Shown piece by piece: positions 29,198 to 40,817 of a stretch of DNA of 64,000 bases. How positions within the stretch are numbered: the stretch's first letter is position 1; every line of letters starts with the position of its first letter. Made by a program: the position numbers and the translations under genes. The stretch is from Cephalopachus bancanus (taxonomy: Eukaryota; Chordata; Mammalia; Primates; Tarsiidae): assembly GCA_027257055.1 (NCBI GenBank), contig JAPVLO010000232.1:992001-1056000 (forward strand), in the 5' to 3' direction. A model generated the notes under the pieces. That model was given only the letters and a program-made list of their open reading frames with translations. It ran no database searches and was not told where the DNA came from.

Positions 29198-30890
29198 ACA
29201 GGGAGGTTCTGGTAAGATGGTGACAGCATAGGCTAGATATCAAGACATTAATGGAGAGATTCTCTGAACGTGAGTTCCCCAAAAGACTCTTACTTTCCTT
29301 TCCCCACTCCCCTGCCCACTGCCAGCCGCAGTAGTCCGAGGTCCAGGGACCTGAGGTCCCACGCAGGGCTGGATATTGCGGCCCCTGGCTGCTGCTGCTC
29401 TGCTATATGTGGCCCCATCTGCCATGCAGAAATCTCGGCTCCCTCCCCGGTTACATTGTCTCACCCAGCACCAAGCCACCGGTCACCCAGGGAGGCTCTA
29501 GGTGCCCGCCCCTCAGAGATACCAGCTCCATTTCTGGCTGAAGTACCCTGTGAGGGGCCCAAAGCCACACTCACTGCTCACCACCTGCCCTTTGGAGCTC
29601 TGGGCCCACCCTGGCTGAGGCACCCAGTGTCTGACCCCATGCTTGTGTAAGGGAACAGCATATCTTAAGGAGGTGTTGATCAGCTGCTTTCAGCTCCAGA
29701 GGAGGGAATTCTCAGCTTCCTCCTCCACCCCAACCTGCTGGTGGCATACCAGATTCAGCACCCAGCAGTGCAGCTGATCCCCGGTGCCTCACACACCACC
29801 ACAGCCCATCATAGTGGATCGCACAGGGACCCAGATGAGTGGAGAGAAAGGATCCGCAAAAGAGGAGCTGCCCACCTCGGCCATTTTCCAGGCGCACCCA
29901 CCTACGAGCAGCCTCCACCTCGGTTCCTAAGGTAACGTCACTAAAATGAGACAAATCCCCTCCCCTACACTGAATCTGATGCAGACAACTCAGCGTCTCA
30001 GACCTCTCAGGTGGCAGGCTAAAAGAACAAACCCAAGCTGCGAGTAAATCTATCTGCCTGCAATGAAAGCAAAGGGGAGAGGCTGGAGATCAGAGCTGAA
30101 GAGACTTTAGACACTCAGGAAAGATTCCAGAGCTAGTCTAATTTCTTATTTTGACTTTTGATTTTATCATTTTGACTGTTTGTTTTGCTCAATTTGTTTG
30201 CTTTTTGACTTAGACTATCTGTTTGCTTTGGGGAAAATGCATCAAAAGGTATGATTTTATTGGACTGTCTTTGTGTGGCTATCGGTATGCTTTAGGAATT
30301 TTGCTTGTGTGTTTTTTTCACTTCTCTCTGGCCTTGTGTCTCTTTTTCACCTGTAAGTTGGTATGTATGTCTGTTTTCCCTCTCACTCTTCTCTCTTTCT
30401 AACTTCCTATTGACCCCCCGCCCTTCCTCCATTATTTTCCTCTTTCGTACCTCCTTTTGTTTCAGGGACCAAACCTACATGCAGCTGCACAGACAGATTG
30501 TAAGGCAGTGGGAAATAGGTTCCAGTGTGCCCATACACCTGTTGGTGGATGCTGGAATCAGCAGATAGATTCTGAATCACAGCATCCCCCTCAATTAAAC
30601 CTCCAAACTGCAAAAAGTACAGCCCAAAGCCCACACTCCAGCCTCAAAAGTGAACGAACCCAGAGGACCCTCATAAGGAGGAACAGGAGATTGCACAAGC
30701 AAAGCAAAAGCAACCCCACCTTCCCTGAAAAACAGAATTAAAGAAGGGGAGGGAAAGGGGGAGAGAGAGAAAAATCTACATAAATGAAGAAAAACCAAAA
30801 GAAGAATATGGGTCTCTCCCAGACCCCTGGGAGGGCAGACACTGAGAAAACTGACTTTGGAATACAAACAATGAAGAGCCCCCAGAATGA
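29198..30890 (+). promoter_or_regulatory. L1 5' UTR / internal promoter region
   Basis: The non-coding head of the L1 begins with GGGAGGTTCTGGTAAGATGG, where AAGATGG resembles the YY1 site usual at L1 starts. A CT/GC-rich block (29,270-29,960) and a T-rich block (30,130-30,470) follow. A 29-base copy of the ORF1 start region lies at 29,233-29,261. Confidence 0.7.
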
Positions 30891-31732
30891 CTAGTCTCAA
30901 ACTACAAACCTAGATATCAAGACATTAATGGAGAGATTGAAAAGAATTGAGGAGAGACAAGAAGAAAAGGGGAAGGAGTTGATAACTGAGATAACAGTAA
31001 TAAAGAATACTGTGAATGAAATAAATAACAAACTGATAAGCCTGGAAAGCAGAATTAGCCAAGCAGAAAAAAGAATCTCAGAGCTTGAGGACCAAAATAT
31101 AGAACTAACCCAAACTGTTAAAAACACAGAAAACAAGCTTAAAAAGACAGAATAAAGCCTTCAAGAGAGGAGTGATTACTTAAAGAGAAAGAACCTAAGA
31201 GTAATTGGCCTTTCTGAAACAGAAACCACCTTGGAACAAACATTCCATGAGATTATTGAAGAAAACTTCCCTCATTAGTGATGCAGAAACTCACACACAA
31301 GAGATTCAGAGAACCCCTGCAAGACAACAAATGAGAAGACCAACTTCCAGACACATAATAATTCGCCTAAACAAAGTAGGTATAAAAGAAAAAATCCTAA
31401 AGGCAGCAAGAGAAAAAGACCAGATCACCCACCATGGAAGACCAATTAGAATAGCAGCAGATTTATCTACAGAAACACTGCAGGCTAGGAGAGCTTGGAG
31501 CCCTATCTTCAAAGTCCTAAAAGATAAACAATTTCAACCAAGAATAACCTACCCAGCCAAGCTAAGCTTCATCAGCAAGGGAGACTTAAAATCTTTCCCA
31601 GATATCCAATCCCTAAGAACTTATGCTGCCACCAGACCACCTCTACATGAAACACTTAAGAAAGTACTAAACACAGAAGAAAAGGAAAAAAGAACAACAT
31701 TCTTCACAAGAGTACAGGAAAAAGAATAAAAT
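30890..31732 (+). pseudogene. L1 ORF1 remnant (RNA-binding chaperone)
   Basis: The first part (30,928-31,155) encodes a heptad-rich coiled coil (ISQAEKRISELEDQ and similar) and ends in a stop. The same frame continues with a segment resembling the LQEIWDYVKR-like linker of L1 ORF1p. After a further break, 31,205-31,729 encodes the RRM and C-terminal domain (EIQRTP, SRHIIIRL, KILKAAREK, ADLSTETLQARRAW, YPAKLSFI). In intact L1s this trimeric protein coats L1 RNA. Here at least one stop and one frame change break it. Confidence 0.88.
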
Positions 31733-31812
31733 ACACATGAACCAACCCCCAAACCAAAAGAAAGATAACAAACCAAGAGGAACAACAACAACAACAACTG
31801 TACAAGAACTCT

Positions 31813-34800
31813 ATGACAGGGACCAGCTCTCATATTTCAATAATTAGCCTGAATGTGAATGGACTAAATGCACCACTGAAAAGACATAGAATGGGAAAAA
31901 TGGGTAAAATATCACCAGGCAACAATATACTGCCTTCAAGAGACCCATCTCACTAGAAAGGACATGCACAGACTCAAAGTAAGAGGATGGGAAACAAATT
32001 TTCAGGCGAATGGAACACAAAAGAAAGGAGGAGTCGCGATCCTAATTTCAGACAAAATACCATTTAAGCTATTAAAAATTTAAAAAGATACAGAAGGCCA
32101 CTACATAATTATAAAAGGTTCACTCCAGCAACAAGAACTATCTACCCTAAACATATATGCACCCAACATAGGAGCCCCAACTTTCATAAAGCAGCTTCTA
32201 GGAAAACTAAAGAAAGATATTGAATCTAACACCATCATAACTGGGGACTTTAATACCCCACTCACAACCCTAGACAGATCATCAGGACAAAAAATCAGCA
32301 ATGAGATCCGGAACTTCAATGTGACTCTTGACCAAATGGACTTAATTGATACCTACAGAACACTCCACCCAATGACCACAGAGTATACATTCTACTCAGC
32401 ACCGCATGGAACATACTCTAAGATCGGCCACATACTTGGCCATAAATCAAGCATAAACAAATTTCAAAAGATCGAAATTTTGTCATGCACCTTCTCAGAC
32501 CACAGTGGAATAAAAATAAACATCAACACCAACAAGCTTCCCCCCAAATCCACAAAGACATGGACACTAAACACCATGATGCTAAACAACTCCTGGGTCA
32601 ACAATGAAATCAAAACAAAGATTAAAAGATACCTGAAACAAATGAAAATGAAGAGACATCTTACCAAAATCTCTGGGATACCATGAAAGCTGTAGTAAGA
32701 GAAGAATTCATATCCCTACAAACACACATGAAGAAAATGGAAGGATCACAAATCAACAGCCTAACAAGTCACCTTAGGAAGCTGGAAAAGCAAGACCACC
32801 AAAACTCCAACTGCAGCAGAAGAATTCAGGTCAGTTAAATAAAAGCCCAGATCTGGGACATAGAAGACAAAAAGATAATACAAAAAAATCAATGAAACAA
32901 AAAGCAGGTTCTTTGAAAGGATAAACAAGATCAATGGTCCCTTTGTTAGACTGACCAAGAAAAAAAGAGAAAGCGCCCAAATAAATGCAATCAGAAACAC
33001 AAAAGATGAAGTCACATCTGACCGCAAAGAAATACAAAAGATCATTAGAGACTACTATGTACACTTGTATGGAAACAAACTGGAAAACCTTAAGGAAATA
33101 GAAGACTTTCTGATATCACACAACCTGCCTAGGTTGAAATAAGAAGAAATTGAGACCCTAAAAAGACCAATAACAATCAAGGAAATTGACTATGTAATAA
33201 GAAAACTACCTACAAAAAAAAGCCCTGGACCAGATGGCTTTCCAGAAGAATTCTATAAGACATTTAAGGAGAAGCTGATACCAATCCTACTGAAAGTATT
33301 CCAGGTGACTGAGAAAGATGGAACCCTCCCCAAATCACTCTATGAAGCTAACATCACATTGATACCCAGACCAGATAAAGACCCAGCAAAGAAAGAGAAC
33401 TAAAGGTCAATATCTTTGATGAACATAGATGCCAAAATTCTCAACAAGATCCTAGCAAATGGGATTCAACACTTCTCAAAAATCATCATCATGACCAAGT
33501 AGGCTTCATCCCTGGGATGCAAGGCTGGTTCAACATTTGCAAGACAATAAATGTAATTAAATACATGACGTCAGAACAAAAACCACATGATTATATCATT
33601 AGATGCAGAAAAAGCTTTTAATAAAATCCAGCACCCCTTTCTGATAAAAACCCTCAAACACCTAGGCATACATGGAACATACCTCAAAATAGTAAAAGCC
33701 ATCTATGAGAAACCCATAGCTAGCATACTCCTAAACAGACAAAAATTGGAACCATTTCCCCCGAAAACTGGAACAAGACAAGGATGCCCACTCTCTCCCC
33801 TCCTGTTCAATATAGTATTGGAAGTCCTAGCTAGAGCAATCAGAAAAGAGAAGGCAATCAGGGGTATCCAGATAGGAAAAGAGGAAGTCAAGTTATCCCT
33901 CTTTGCTGACGACATGATTGTATACCTTAAAAACCCAGGAGAATCTGTCAAAAGCCTCCTTGCACTGATAAAGGACTTTGGCAAAGTCTCAGGGTATAAA
34001 ACCAATGTGCAAAAGACAATCGCATTTCTTTACACCTATAATAAACAAACAGAAACCCAAATAAAAAACACAATTCCATTCACAATAGCCACAAAAAAAA
34101 TGAAATACCTTGGCATCTTCCTAACCAGAGATGTGAAAGACCTTTACAATGAAAACTACAAAACACTGCTCAAAGAAATCAAGGATGACACAAACAAGTG
34201 GAAAAATATCCCATGCTCATGGATTGGAAGAATCAACATTATAAAGATGTCCATTCTACCTAAGGCAATACAGATTTAATGCAATACCCATCAAATTACC
34301 AGCAACATTCTTCTCAGAGCTAGAAAAAACAATACAGGAATTCATATGGAAATACAAATGACCAAGAATAGCCAGAAAAATCCTCAGCAAAAACAAAAAA
34401 AACAAAAAAAAAACAAAGCAGGAGGTATCACACTACCAGTCTTCAAAGTTTACTATAAAGCTACAATAATCAAAATAGCTTGGTATTGGTACAGGAACAG
34501 GCATATAAACCAATGGAATAGAATTGAGAATCCAGAAGCAAAACCTCAATTTCTCAACCAACTCATCTTCGACAAAGCCTCCACCACCCACCACTGGGGA
34601 GAGGAGAACCTATTCAGTAAATGGTGCTGAGAAAACTGGCTGACCACATGCAGAAGACTCAAACAAGACCCCTATCTATCCCCATACACAAAAATTAACT
34701 CTAAATGGATCAGAGACCTAAATGTAAAACCTCAAACCATAAGAACCTTAGAAAATGTAGGACACACCCTTATGGAAATTGAAACTGGCATCCAATTCCT

Positions 34801-35629
34801 GAACAAAACCCGAAACCCACAAGCCATAAGAGATAAGATAGACAAGTGGGACCTCATTAAACTGACAAGCTTCTGCAAAGCCAAAGAAACCATCAAGAGA
34901 GCAGGGAGACAGCTCATAGACTGGGAAAAGGTATTTGCCAACTGCAGGTCTGACAAAGGCTTAACATCTTGGATCTACAAGGAACTCAAATATGCTGAAA
35001 AGAAAAAAACAAACAACCCCATTATAAAGTGGGCAAAAGATATGAACAGACACTTCTCAAAGGAAGACATCCGAGCAGCCAACAGACATATGAAGAAATG
35101 TTCAACCTCACTAATCATCAAGGAGATGCAAATCAGAACCACACTGAGATAGCACCTAAATCCAGTCGAATGGCCATTATCAATAACTCAAAAAATAACA
35201 GTTGCTGGAGAGGGTGTGGTAAAATGGGATCACTTCTACACTGTTGGTGGGAGTGCAAACTAGTGCAATCTCTGTGGAAAACTGGCGATTCCTAAAAGCT
35301 CTAAATATCGACTTCCCATATGACCCTGCAACCCCCCACTGGGAATATATCCTGAAGAACACAAATCACTCTATAAAAAAGATACCTGCACACGTATGTT
35401 TATCGCAGCATTGATCACAACAGCAAGAACATGGAACCAACCATGCTGTCCATCAAAAGAGGACTGGATTTTTAAAATGTGGTACATATACACTATGGAA
35501 TACTACACAGTCATAAAAAAGAACAAAATCATGAATTTCTCAGCAACCTGGATGGAACTAGAGTCTATAACACTGAGTGACCTCTCACAGAAACAAAGAT
35601 CTGAGTATCACATGTTCTCACTCATATAG
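31813..35629 (+). pseudogene. L1 ORF2 remnant (endonuclease and reverse transcriptase)
   Basis: It starts with ATG at 31,813 (SLNVNGLNAPLKRHR). The endonuclease GDFNTP motif is near 32,243 and the YTFYSAPHGTYSKIGHI segment follows. The RT core (33,587-34,279) retains [15 protein letters not shown] and the catalytic FADD at about 33,900. The C-terminal zinc-knuckle-like region (RGCGKMGSLLHCWWECKL) is near 35,210-35,270, and the frame ends SLI at 35,629. Several frameshifts separate these blocks. Confidence 0.9.
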
Positions 35630-36099
35630 TGGACCTTGACCATCTATCGTAATACTATAAGAAAAGGATTGACAGTGGTGGGAAACTATGGGGGGGAGGG
35701 AGGGGAAGGGAGGTGGAATTAACGGTAATCAATATCTGTCTGGGGACGGGGAGACACCCCTTATCAACAAGAGTGCCTGAACGAAGCATATTTGTATACC
35801 TAACCCTTAACTGTACCCCACACTATTAAAATAAAAAATATTGATTAAAAAAAAATTCACTGAAGCTGAACACAGCCTCTCATGGCAACACTAGCTGGTA
35901 CACTGAGGCAAATGGGTCTCTAGAACACCTAGTGGGGGAAGTCTGGACTACAAGGGATCCGCCCTCCAAAAGATAATTCTGGATGTTTTGGGGTCCCCCT
36001 TGTATATGGTGCTGTTTCATCCAAAGCCAGATTACATGAGCTGGGATAAACATTGGAGTAGTATTCTAAAATCATTTTAAACATTAAAAAAATTTTCTG

Positions 36100-36396
36100 G
36101 CCACGTGTAGTAGCTTACACCTATAAATACCAGCACTTTGGGAGGCCGAGGTGAGAGGATTGCCTGAGCCCAGTGGTTTGAGACCAATCTGGGCAATTTG
36201 GTGAGACCTCATCGCTACAATAAAAATCAAAAAATTAGCCCAGAGTGGTGGCGCATGGCTGTAGTTCCAGCTACTTGGAAGACTGAGGTGGAAGGATCGC
36301 CTGAGCGCAGCAGGCCAAGGCTGCAGTGGCCATGAACATGCCACTGCACTCCAGCCTGGGCGACAGAATGAGACTCTTATTTTAAAAAAAAAAAAC
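36100..36396 (+). mobile_element. Alu, intermediate type
   Basis: A complete dimer with CAATTTGGTGAGACCTC, CTACTTGGAAGACTG and an A tail. Confidence 0.92.
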
Positions 36397-36471
36397 ATTC
36401 TCCCTACCCTGCTTTGGGATTTTCTTCTACTAATTTTTTATTATTTATTTATTAGTCGAGGGTATCACTGT

Positions 36472-36520
36472 CACTTGGGTACAATAGGCCTGTCGAGATG
36501 CTTTTTCCACTGCTCAGAAC
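36472..36520 (-). mobile_element. 49-bp mariner-family fragment joined to a half Alu
   Basis: CACTTGGGTACAATAGGCC followed by CGAGATGCTTTTTCCACTGC matches the interior of copies A-C (for example about 28,867-28,915). It abuts a truncated Alu at 36,521 with no intervening sequence. Confidence 0.75.
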
Positions 36521-36676
36521 ACGTGCCACCACATTTGGCTAATTTTTTGATTTATTGTAGAGATGATGTCTTGCCAAGTTGCCTAAGCTGGTCTCAATAT
36601 TCTGGGCTCAAGCAATCCTCTTTCCTTGGCTTCCCAAAGTGCTGGGATAACAGGCATGAGCCACCGGCACCTGGCT
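36521..36676 (-). mobile_element. half Alu, derived type, antisense
   Basis: Starts inside the element (ACGTGCCACCACATTTGGC) and runs through the left arm to the 5' end. It is fused to the mariner fragment on its left. Confidence 0.85.
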
Positions 36677-36679
36677 CAA

Positions 36680-38029
36680 AGTGCTACTTTCAACAGGCTC
36701 CACATAGACTCACCCTCAAGTCATTCTCCCCCTAAAGTTCCCCTGAGGTCCTCAGGTCACATTCCTCTTATGTGTGTGCATCTTTGCCCCTCTGTGGCTC
36801 GCAATCCCATTCACTCACTGCAGCGAGCTCTCAGGTATTCAGGCTTCTGGATGACACATGCTGGTTTTCCCGGAAGCCAGAAGCTTGGTAAGGGGGTCAT
36901 CTTGGTTGTCTGCCTTCCTTGTGAGTCTCACCCTTCGTATTTGACTCCTGATCTTGTGGCACAGCGGCAGGCCCCTTGGTTGTCTTTTGACTAAGAAGAC
37001 ATTCCCTTGGTGTGCCAACTCCCAGCCTCCCTCACAGGACGTCGGTAATTATCATCAGCACAATCACTCTGTCAGGAATCATTATGTTGCGGTCAAGAGA
37101 GAGTCTTCTAAATTAACTGCATCCTGTTTGTCTCCATGTATGAGGGAAGCAATGCAATTTCTTGTTAAAAGCAGAGCGGAGTGGCCAAGTCTGGGGTGAG
37201 ACAGGCATGCCTTCCTCCGTGATAAGCTCTGGGTGCAATCTCTTGGCTCAGTGTCCATTGGCCTACAGCTCAGTGTCATTCTGGAATGCTTTAGCCTGTT
37301 GCTAAGCCTTTTGCTGTTTGACTTTCAGAAGCATGGATGGCCCGGTAATCTCAACCACACACATCTGGGGAACAGCCCAATTCTGAAAAACAATCAGAAG
37401 GCACCTTTGCCTCTGGCTGTCTTTTATGCCCAGACTCAAGGTGATGTGCCATGCCTGAAAAAGTTGTTTGACCCTGGCCTGGCACATTATTCTGCTTAAA
37501 TCAACACCTAGCAGTTAACAGACTGCCCTAGCTTCTTTCCCTGGTGATTCCACTGTGGGGGAGGCTGTTTACGTCCTGGCCAGAATGACAATTTCAAACC
37601 TGCTCCCTCTGTCTTCCATACCCAGCATTTACAAGGAGACACGGGCACAGACTTCTCCAAAATGACCTCCTACATTACACGTGAGACAGAATGCCGAGCA
37701 GTAGTATCTTTGAAAGGAACTATCCCCTGCCCTGCTGCCCATGACCTGGCTCCTCCTCTCCAGACCTCCACTCCCAGGGCCTTCTGAGGTCCCTTCCTCA
37801 GCCCTTGATGGCCACCTGGTGCCTCTCAGGCTGGCCTTGTTTGGAGTCTCATCCCCCTTAAATAGGAGCATGCCTGGAAGTTTATCAACCAGGAACCTTC
37901 ATGGTCTGTCTCAGGGCTGCAGTAAGATTCTGGGGTACTCACAAAAGTCTGTGGGTCGGTACTTACTTTCCAGCTAAGCATGTTTTGATATGATGGAAAT
38001 TTCTTGATCAGAGTTCTGTTGTCACTATT
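36680..38029. other. unannotated, Alu-free stretch
   Basis: Moderate GC. Several frames of 60-120 codons occur on both strands, with no domain or conserved motif that I can recognise. Confidence 0.4.
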
Positions 38030-38088
38030 AATCTTTCTTTTCTTCCTCCCTCCCTCCCTCTCTCTTTCTTTCTCTCTCTTTCTTTCTT
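38030..38088. repeat. pyrimidine-rich (CCTT/CT)n tract
   Basis: TCTTCCTCCC, CTCTCTTTCTTTC runs ahead of an antisense Alu; this is its expanded tail. Confidence 0.85.
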
Positions 38089-38374
38089 TTGAGTTGCAGT
38101 CTCACTTTATCATCCAGGCTGCAGTGCAGTGGCACAATCATGGCTCACCACAGCCTCAACCACCTGGGCTCAGGCAATCCTCCTGTCTCAGCTTCCCAAG
38201 TACTGGGACTATAAGCACACACCATCATGTACAGTTAATTTTTTTTTTTTTTTGTAGAGACGAGTTCTTGCTATGTTGTCCAGCCTGGTCTCAAACTCCT
38301 GGGCTCAAACAATCCTCCCACATCTCAGCCTCCCAAAGTGCTGGGACTATAAGCATGAGTCAGCGTACCTGGCC
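38089..38374 (-). mobile_element. Alu, J-like, antisense
   Basis: GAGTTGCAGTCTCACTTTATC to AGTCAGCGTACCTGGCC. Confidence 0.9.
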
Positions 38375-38491
38375 TAACCCCCTTTTTCTTAACGTTGAGA
38401 TTGCACATTACCATTGGAGATAGCGATGGTTTATAGGTTATTGATATAACTTCCCTGAGTTACAATATTTTTACTTTCAAAAGATTTAGGA

Positions 38492-38562
38492 GATAGGTAT
38501 GTGTGTGTATATATATATACATACACACGCATGCACACACACACACACGCACACATACAGAT
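38492..38562. repeat. alternating purine-pyrimidine (TG/TA/CA)n tract
   Basis: GTGTGTGTATATATATATAC, then CACACACACACACACGC; a nearly continuous alternating run. Confidence 0.9.
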
Positions 38563-38899
38563 GGAACGATGGATAAAGTAAATGTGAATGCTTATTAACA
38601 TCTGGGGGGTCATTGTGATGGGTACATGGGAAGTCTGTGCACCATTGCTGCAATTTCTCTGTCAGTTTAAAATTATGTCAAGATGAAAAGTTAAAAAAAT
38701 CTACAAATACATACATCAGGTATGATTATGAAACTTAAAAAAATCCATCCCATAGCATTGACAGCAATATTACACCATGCTCTCCTTGCTCTATCCACAT
38801 TTCTAAATGTTCCATGTGGGAATGTGTTGCTTTTTCCCTATAATAAGGAAAAAGTGGCATTACAATTGCATTGCAGTTAGTAAAAGGCAGTCGTTTCAT

Positions 38900-39208
38900 T
38901 TCTTTCTTTCTTTTTTTGAGTCAGGGTCTCACTCTGTCATCCAGGTTGGAGTGCAGTGGGATGAGCACAGCTCACCATAGCCTTGACCTCCTGGACTGAG
39001 GAGGCAAGGAGGCGATCCTTCTACCTCAGTCTCCTGAGTAGCTGGGATTACTGGTGCACGCCACCACGCCCAGCTAGTTTTTGATTTGTTGTAGAGACAA
39101 GCTCTTGCTGTGTTGCGCAGGCTGGTCTTGAACTCCTGGACTCAAACAATCTTCCCACCTCAGCTTCCCAAAGTGCTGGGATGATTGGAGTGAGGGATGT
39201 GCCCAGCC
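38900..39208 (-). mobile_element. Alu, J-like, antisense
   Basis: A (CTTT)n head, both arms, ending GGGATGTGCCCAGCC. It has a short internal insertion near 39,000. Confidence 0.9.
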
Positions 39209-40710
39209 ACATATGGCCTCTTAAAAATCTTGGCCACAGATGACTCGTAGACGTGATTCTGCAGGTCTTTAACTTGGCTTGATAGAACTACCACAAGTAT
39301 TTGCCGCCATTGGCAAGGCTTCTTTGTAGGTCTGTTTTCTCCAGTCATCAGCATCCCCTTCGCATGTGATGCCAGACGCACACTTCGGCGCACTTCCCCA
39401 AAGGTTGCTGAACTCTCCTGACCTGTATGCCTTGCAGTAGTCAAGACCTTTCTCTTGATGTTCTCCTTTTCCCTAGAAAAAGTCTGATTCTTGCAGGCTC
39501 ATCTTGATGTCCTCACCTATAGCCCTTTCAGAAGTATTTGCATAGATCAAGCTTCACAGTCTCCGTGTCCTTTTGGACTTCTGAACATTAAACTGTCTGA
39601 TGTTACATGGGTATTCCCCAGAAAGTGACTTCCAAGGAGACTCAGTGCTTTGTTGATTTGTTCAGTTATCAGTATCTTTTTTTTTTTTGAGACAGAGTTT
39701 TGCTCTGTCGCCCAGGTAGAGTGCAGTGGCATGATCTTGACCCACTACAGCTTTGAACTCCTGAGCTCAAGTGATCCTTCTGCTTCAGCTTCCCGAGTAG
39801 CTGGAACTACAGGACTGTGCCACCATGCCTGGCTAATTTGTCTATTTTTTGTAGTGACAGGATCTCACTTTGTTGCTCAGACTGGTCTTGAACTTCCAGC
39901 CTCAAGTGATCCTCCCACCTCAGCCTCCAAAGTGCTGGGATTACAGGCATGAGCCACAGCACCTGGCCTATCAGTGTCTTACTAATAGTGTATCTGCCAA
40001 GTCCCATAATCTTCTCCCTCAAGGTTTTCTTGAGTGGAAAGCCCAGGAAGCAAGGACTCAAGTCAGGACCTAGGAAGGTACCGTCTTTCTTGGCTTTGAG
40101 GTCTCATTCACTCTGACTAGCCTTTGACCCCTGAAGCCTCCTTGTTAGATGGTGTGCCACCCAGAGCTCTGGCAGAACCTGGGATCTTTAAAAAAGTGAC
40201 CTCTGAACCCCTAGGTATACTGCCAGCTTCAGATTACAACCTTGGGGAAAAGAAACCTAGCTCTCATTGAACTTGAGTGGCTTGCGATGGCTGGGATGTC
40301 TACCTGAGTACCTCAGATCTTCATTCTTTCTTAGGTGTGTCTGATTCAAACACACATCACCCTGGCTGGGCTTCAGAGGCCTCCATGTCATTGGCTGGAA
40401 GCGGGGTGGGTACCACGGTGACAGCCTGGCCTTATCATTCTCCCACTTCCATAAGACATGGCCCGCCAGCAAGTGTGCCTTCGGGTATTGCTGGCTGGGC
40501 TCTTTCTTGGCCCACAGCTGCCTGTGCTAGCGAAGGCTTCCTGGCCAGGTCCACGCACAGCTCAGCTGTCTCCTCTCTCTCTCTGGGGCATGGAGGGTGC
40601 CGATAGTGTTTTTTGGTCGTGGGAATGTTCCTGGCTAAGGAAGGCTCTTCTGTTTCGAGAAGGCTGAGGTGAGGGCCTGCAGGGAGGTGGACCTTCCATG
40701 AGCCCACATG
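39209..40710 (-). other. possible decayed coding sequence, split by an Alu
   Basis: On the minus strand, from about 40,710 down to 39,215 and excluding the Alu at 39,677-39,967, consecutive frames stay open for 60-95 codons and are broken by few stops (for example PREREETAELCVDLARKP, then LRYSGRHPSHRKPLKF, GFPLKKTLREKIMGLGRY, ARHTGQESSATFGEVRR). I recognise no family. It could be a processed pseudogene, an old transposon ORF or chance. Confidence 0.25.
39677..39967 (-). mobile_element. Alu, J-like, antisense
   Basis: GAGACAGAGTTTTGCTCTGTC to GAGCCACAGCACCTGGCC. TATCAGTATCTT / TATCAGTGTCTT flank it as the target duplication. Confidence 0.92.
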
Positions 40711-40817
40711 GTGGAACTGTGTCCTTCAGTTACTGGCTGGGACTCCGTTGACAGATGAACTAAATGGATAACTCCCTAGACACCTGGACCCTTTCTCAGG
40801 ATAAAACATACCCACCG

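Larger units (their letters stand above)
29198..35849 (+). mobile_element. full-length L1 (LINE-1), decayed
   Basis: About 6.65 kb, flanked by a target-site duplication containing AAAAAATTCACTGAAG (29,182-29,197; 35,850-35,865). Order: 5' UTR (29,198 to about 30,890), ORF1, ORF2, and a 3' UTR (35,630-35,849) with a G-rich purine run near 35,690-35,715 and an A-rich tail. It inserted into a mariner-family relic. Both ORFs carry stops and frameshifts, so it is not expected to move on its own, but length and tail suggest a moderately young primate L1. Its 5' UTR does not look like a human L1PA promoter. Confidence 0.93.
28767..36002 (-). mobile_element. mariner-family relic, copy B, split by L1
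   Basis: The left part is 28,767-29,197 and the right part 35,850-36,002; together they form an element of about 570 bp flanked by TA. The terminal inverted repeats are degraded forms of GGGGGACCCCAAAA...CC(G/A)GAATT. The minus strand retains a ghost of a Tc1/mariner transposase C terminus, recognisable by comparison with copies A and C. The L1 at 29,198-35,849 inserted here later. Confidence 0.8.

Noticed and set aside
29270..29650. 126-codon frame at the L1 5' end as an extra L1 ORF
   Set aside because: CT/GC-rich 5' UTR reading; no similarity to a known L1 protein, and the opposite strand is equally open.
31205..31729. 174-codon frame as a gene
   Set aside because: L1 ORF1 C-terminal half; the first residues are out of frame with the coiled coil upstream.
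33587..34279. 230-codon reverse transcriptase frame as a gene
   Set aside because: It is one block of the decayed L1 ORF2, not a separate gene.
38500..38570. CRISPR-like or satellite array
   Set aside because: Simple dinucleotide repeats without spacers.
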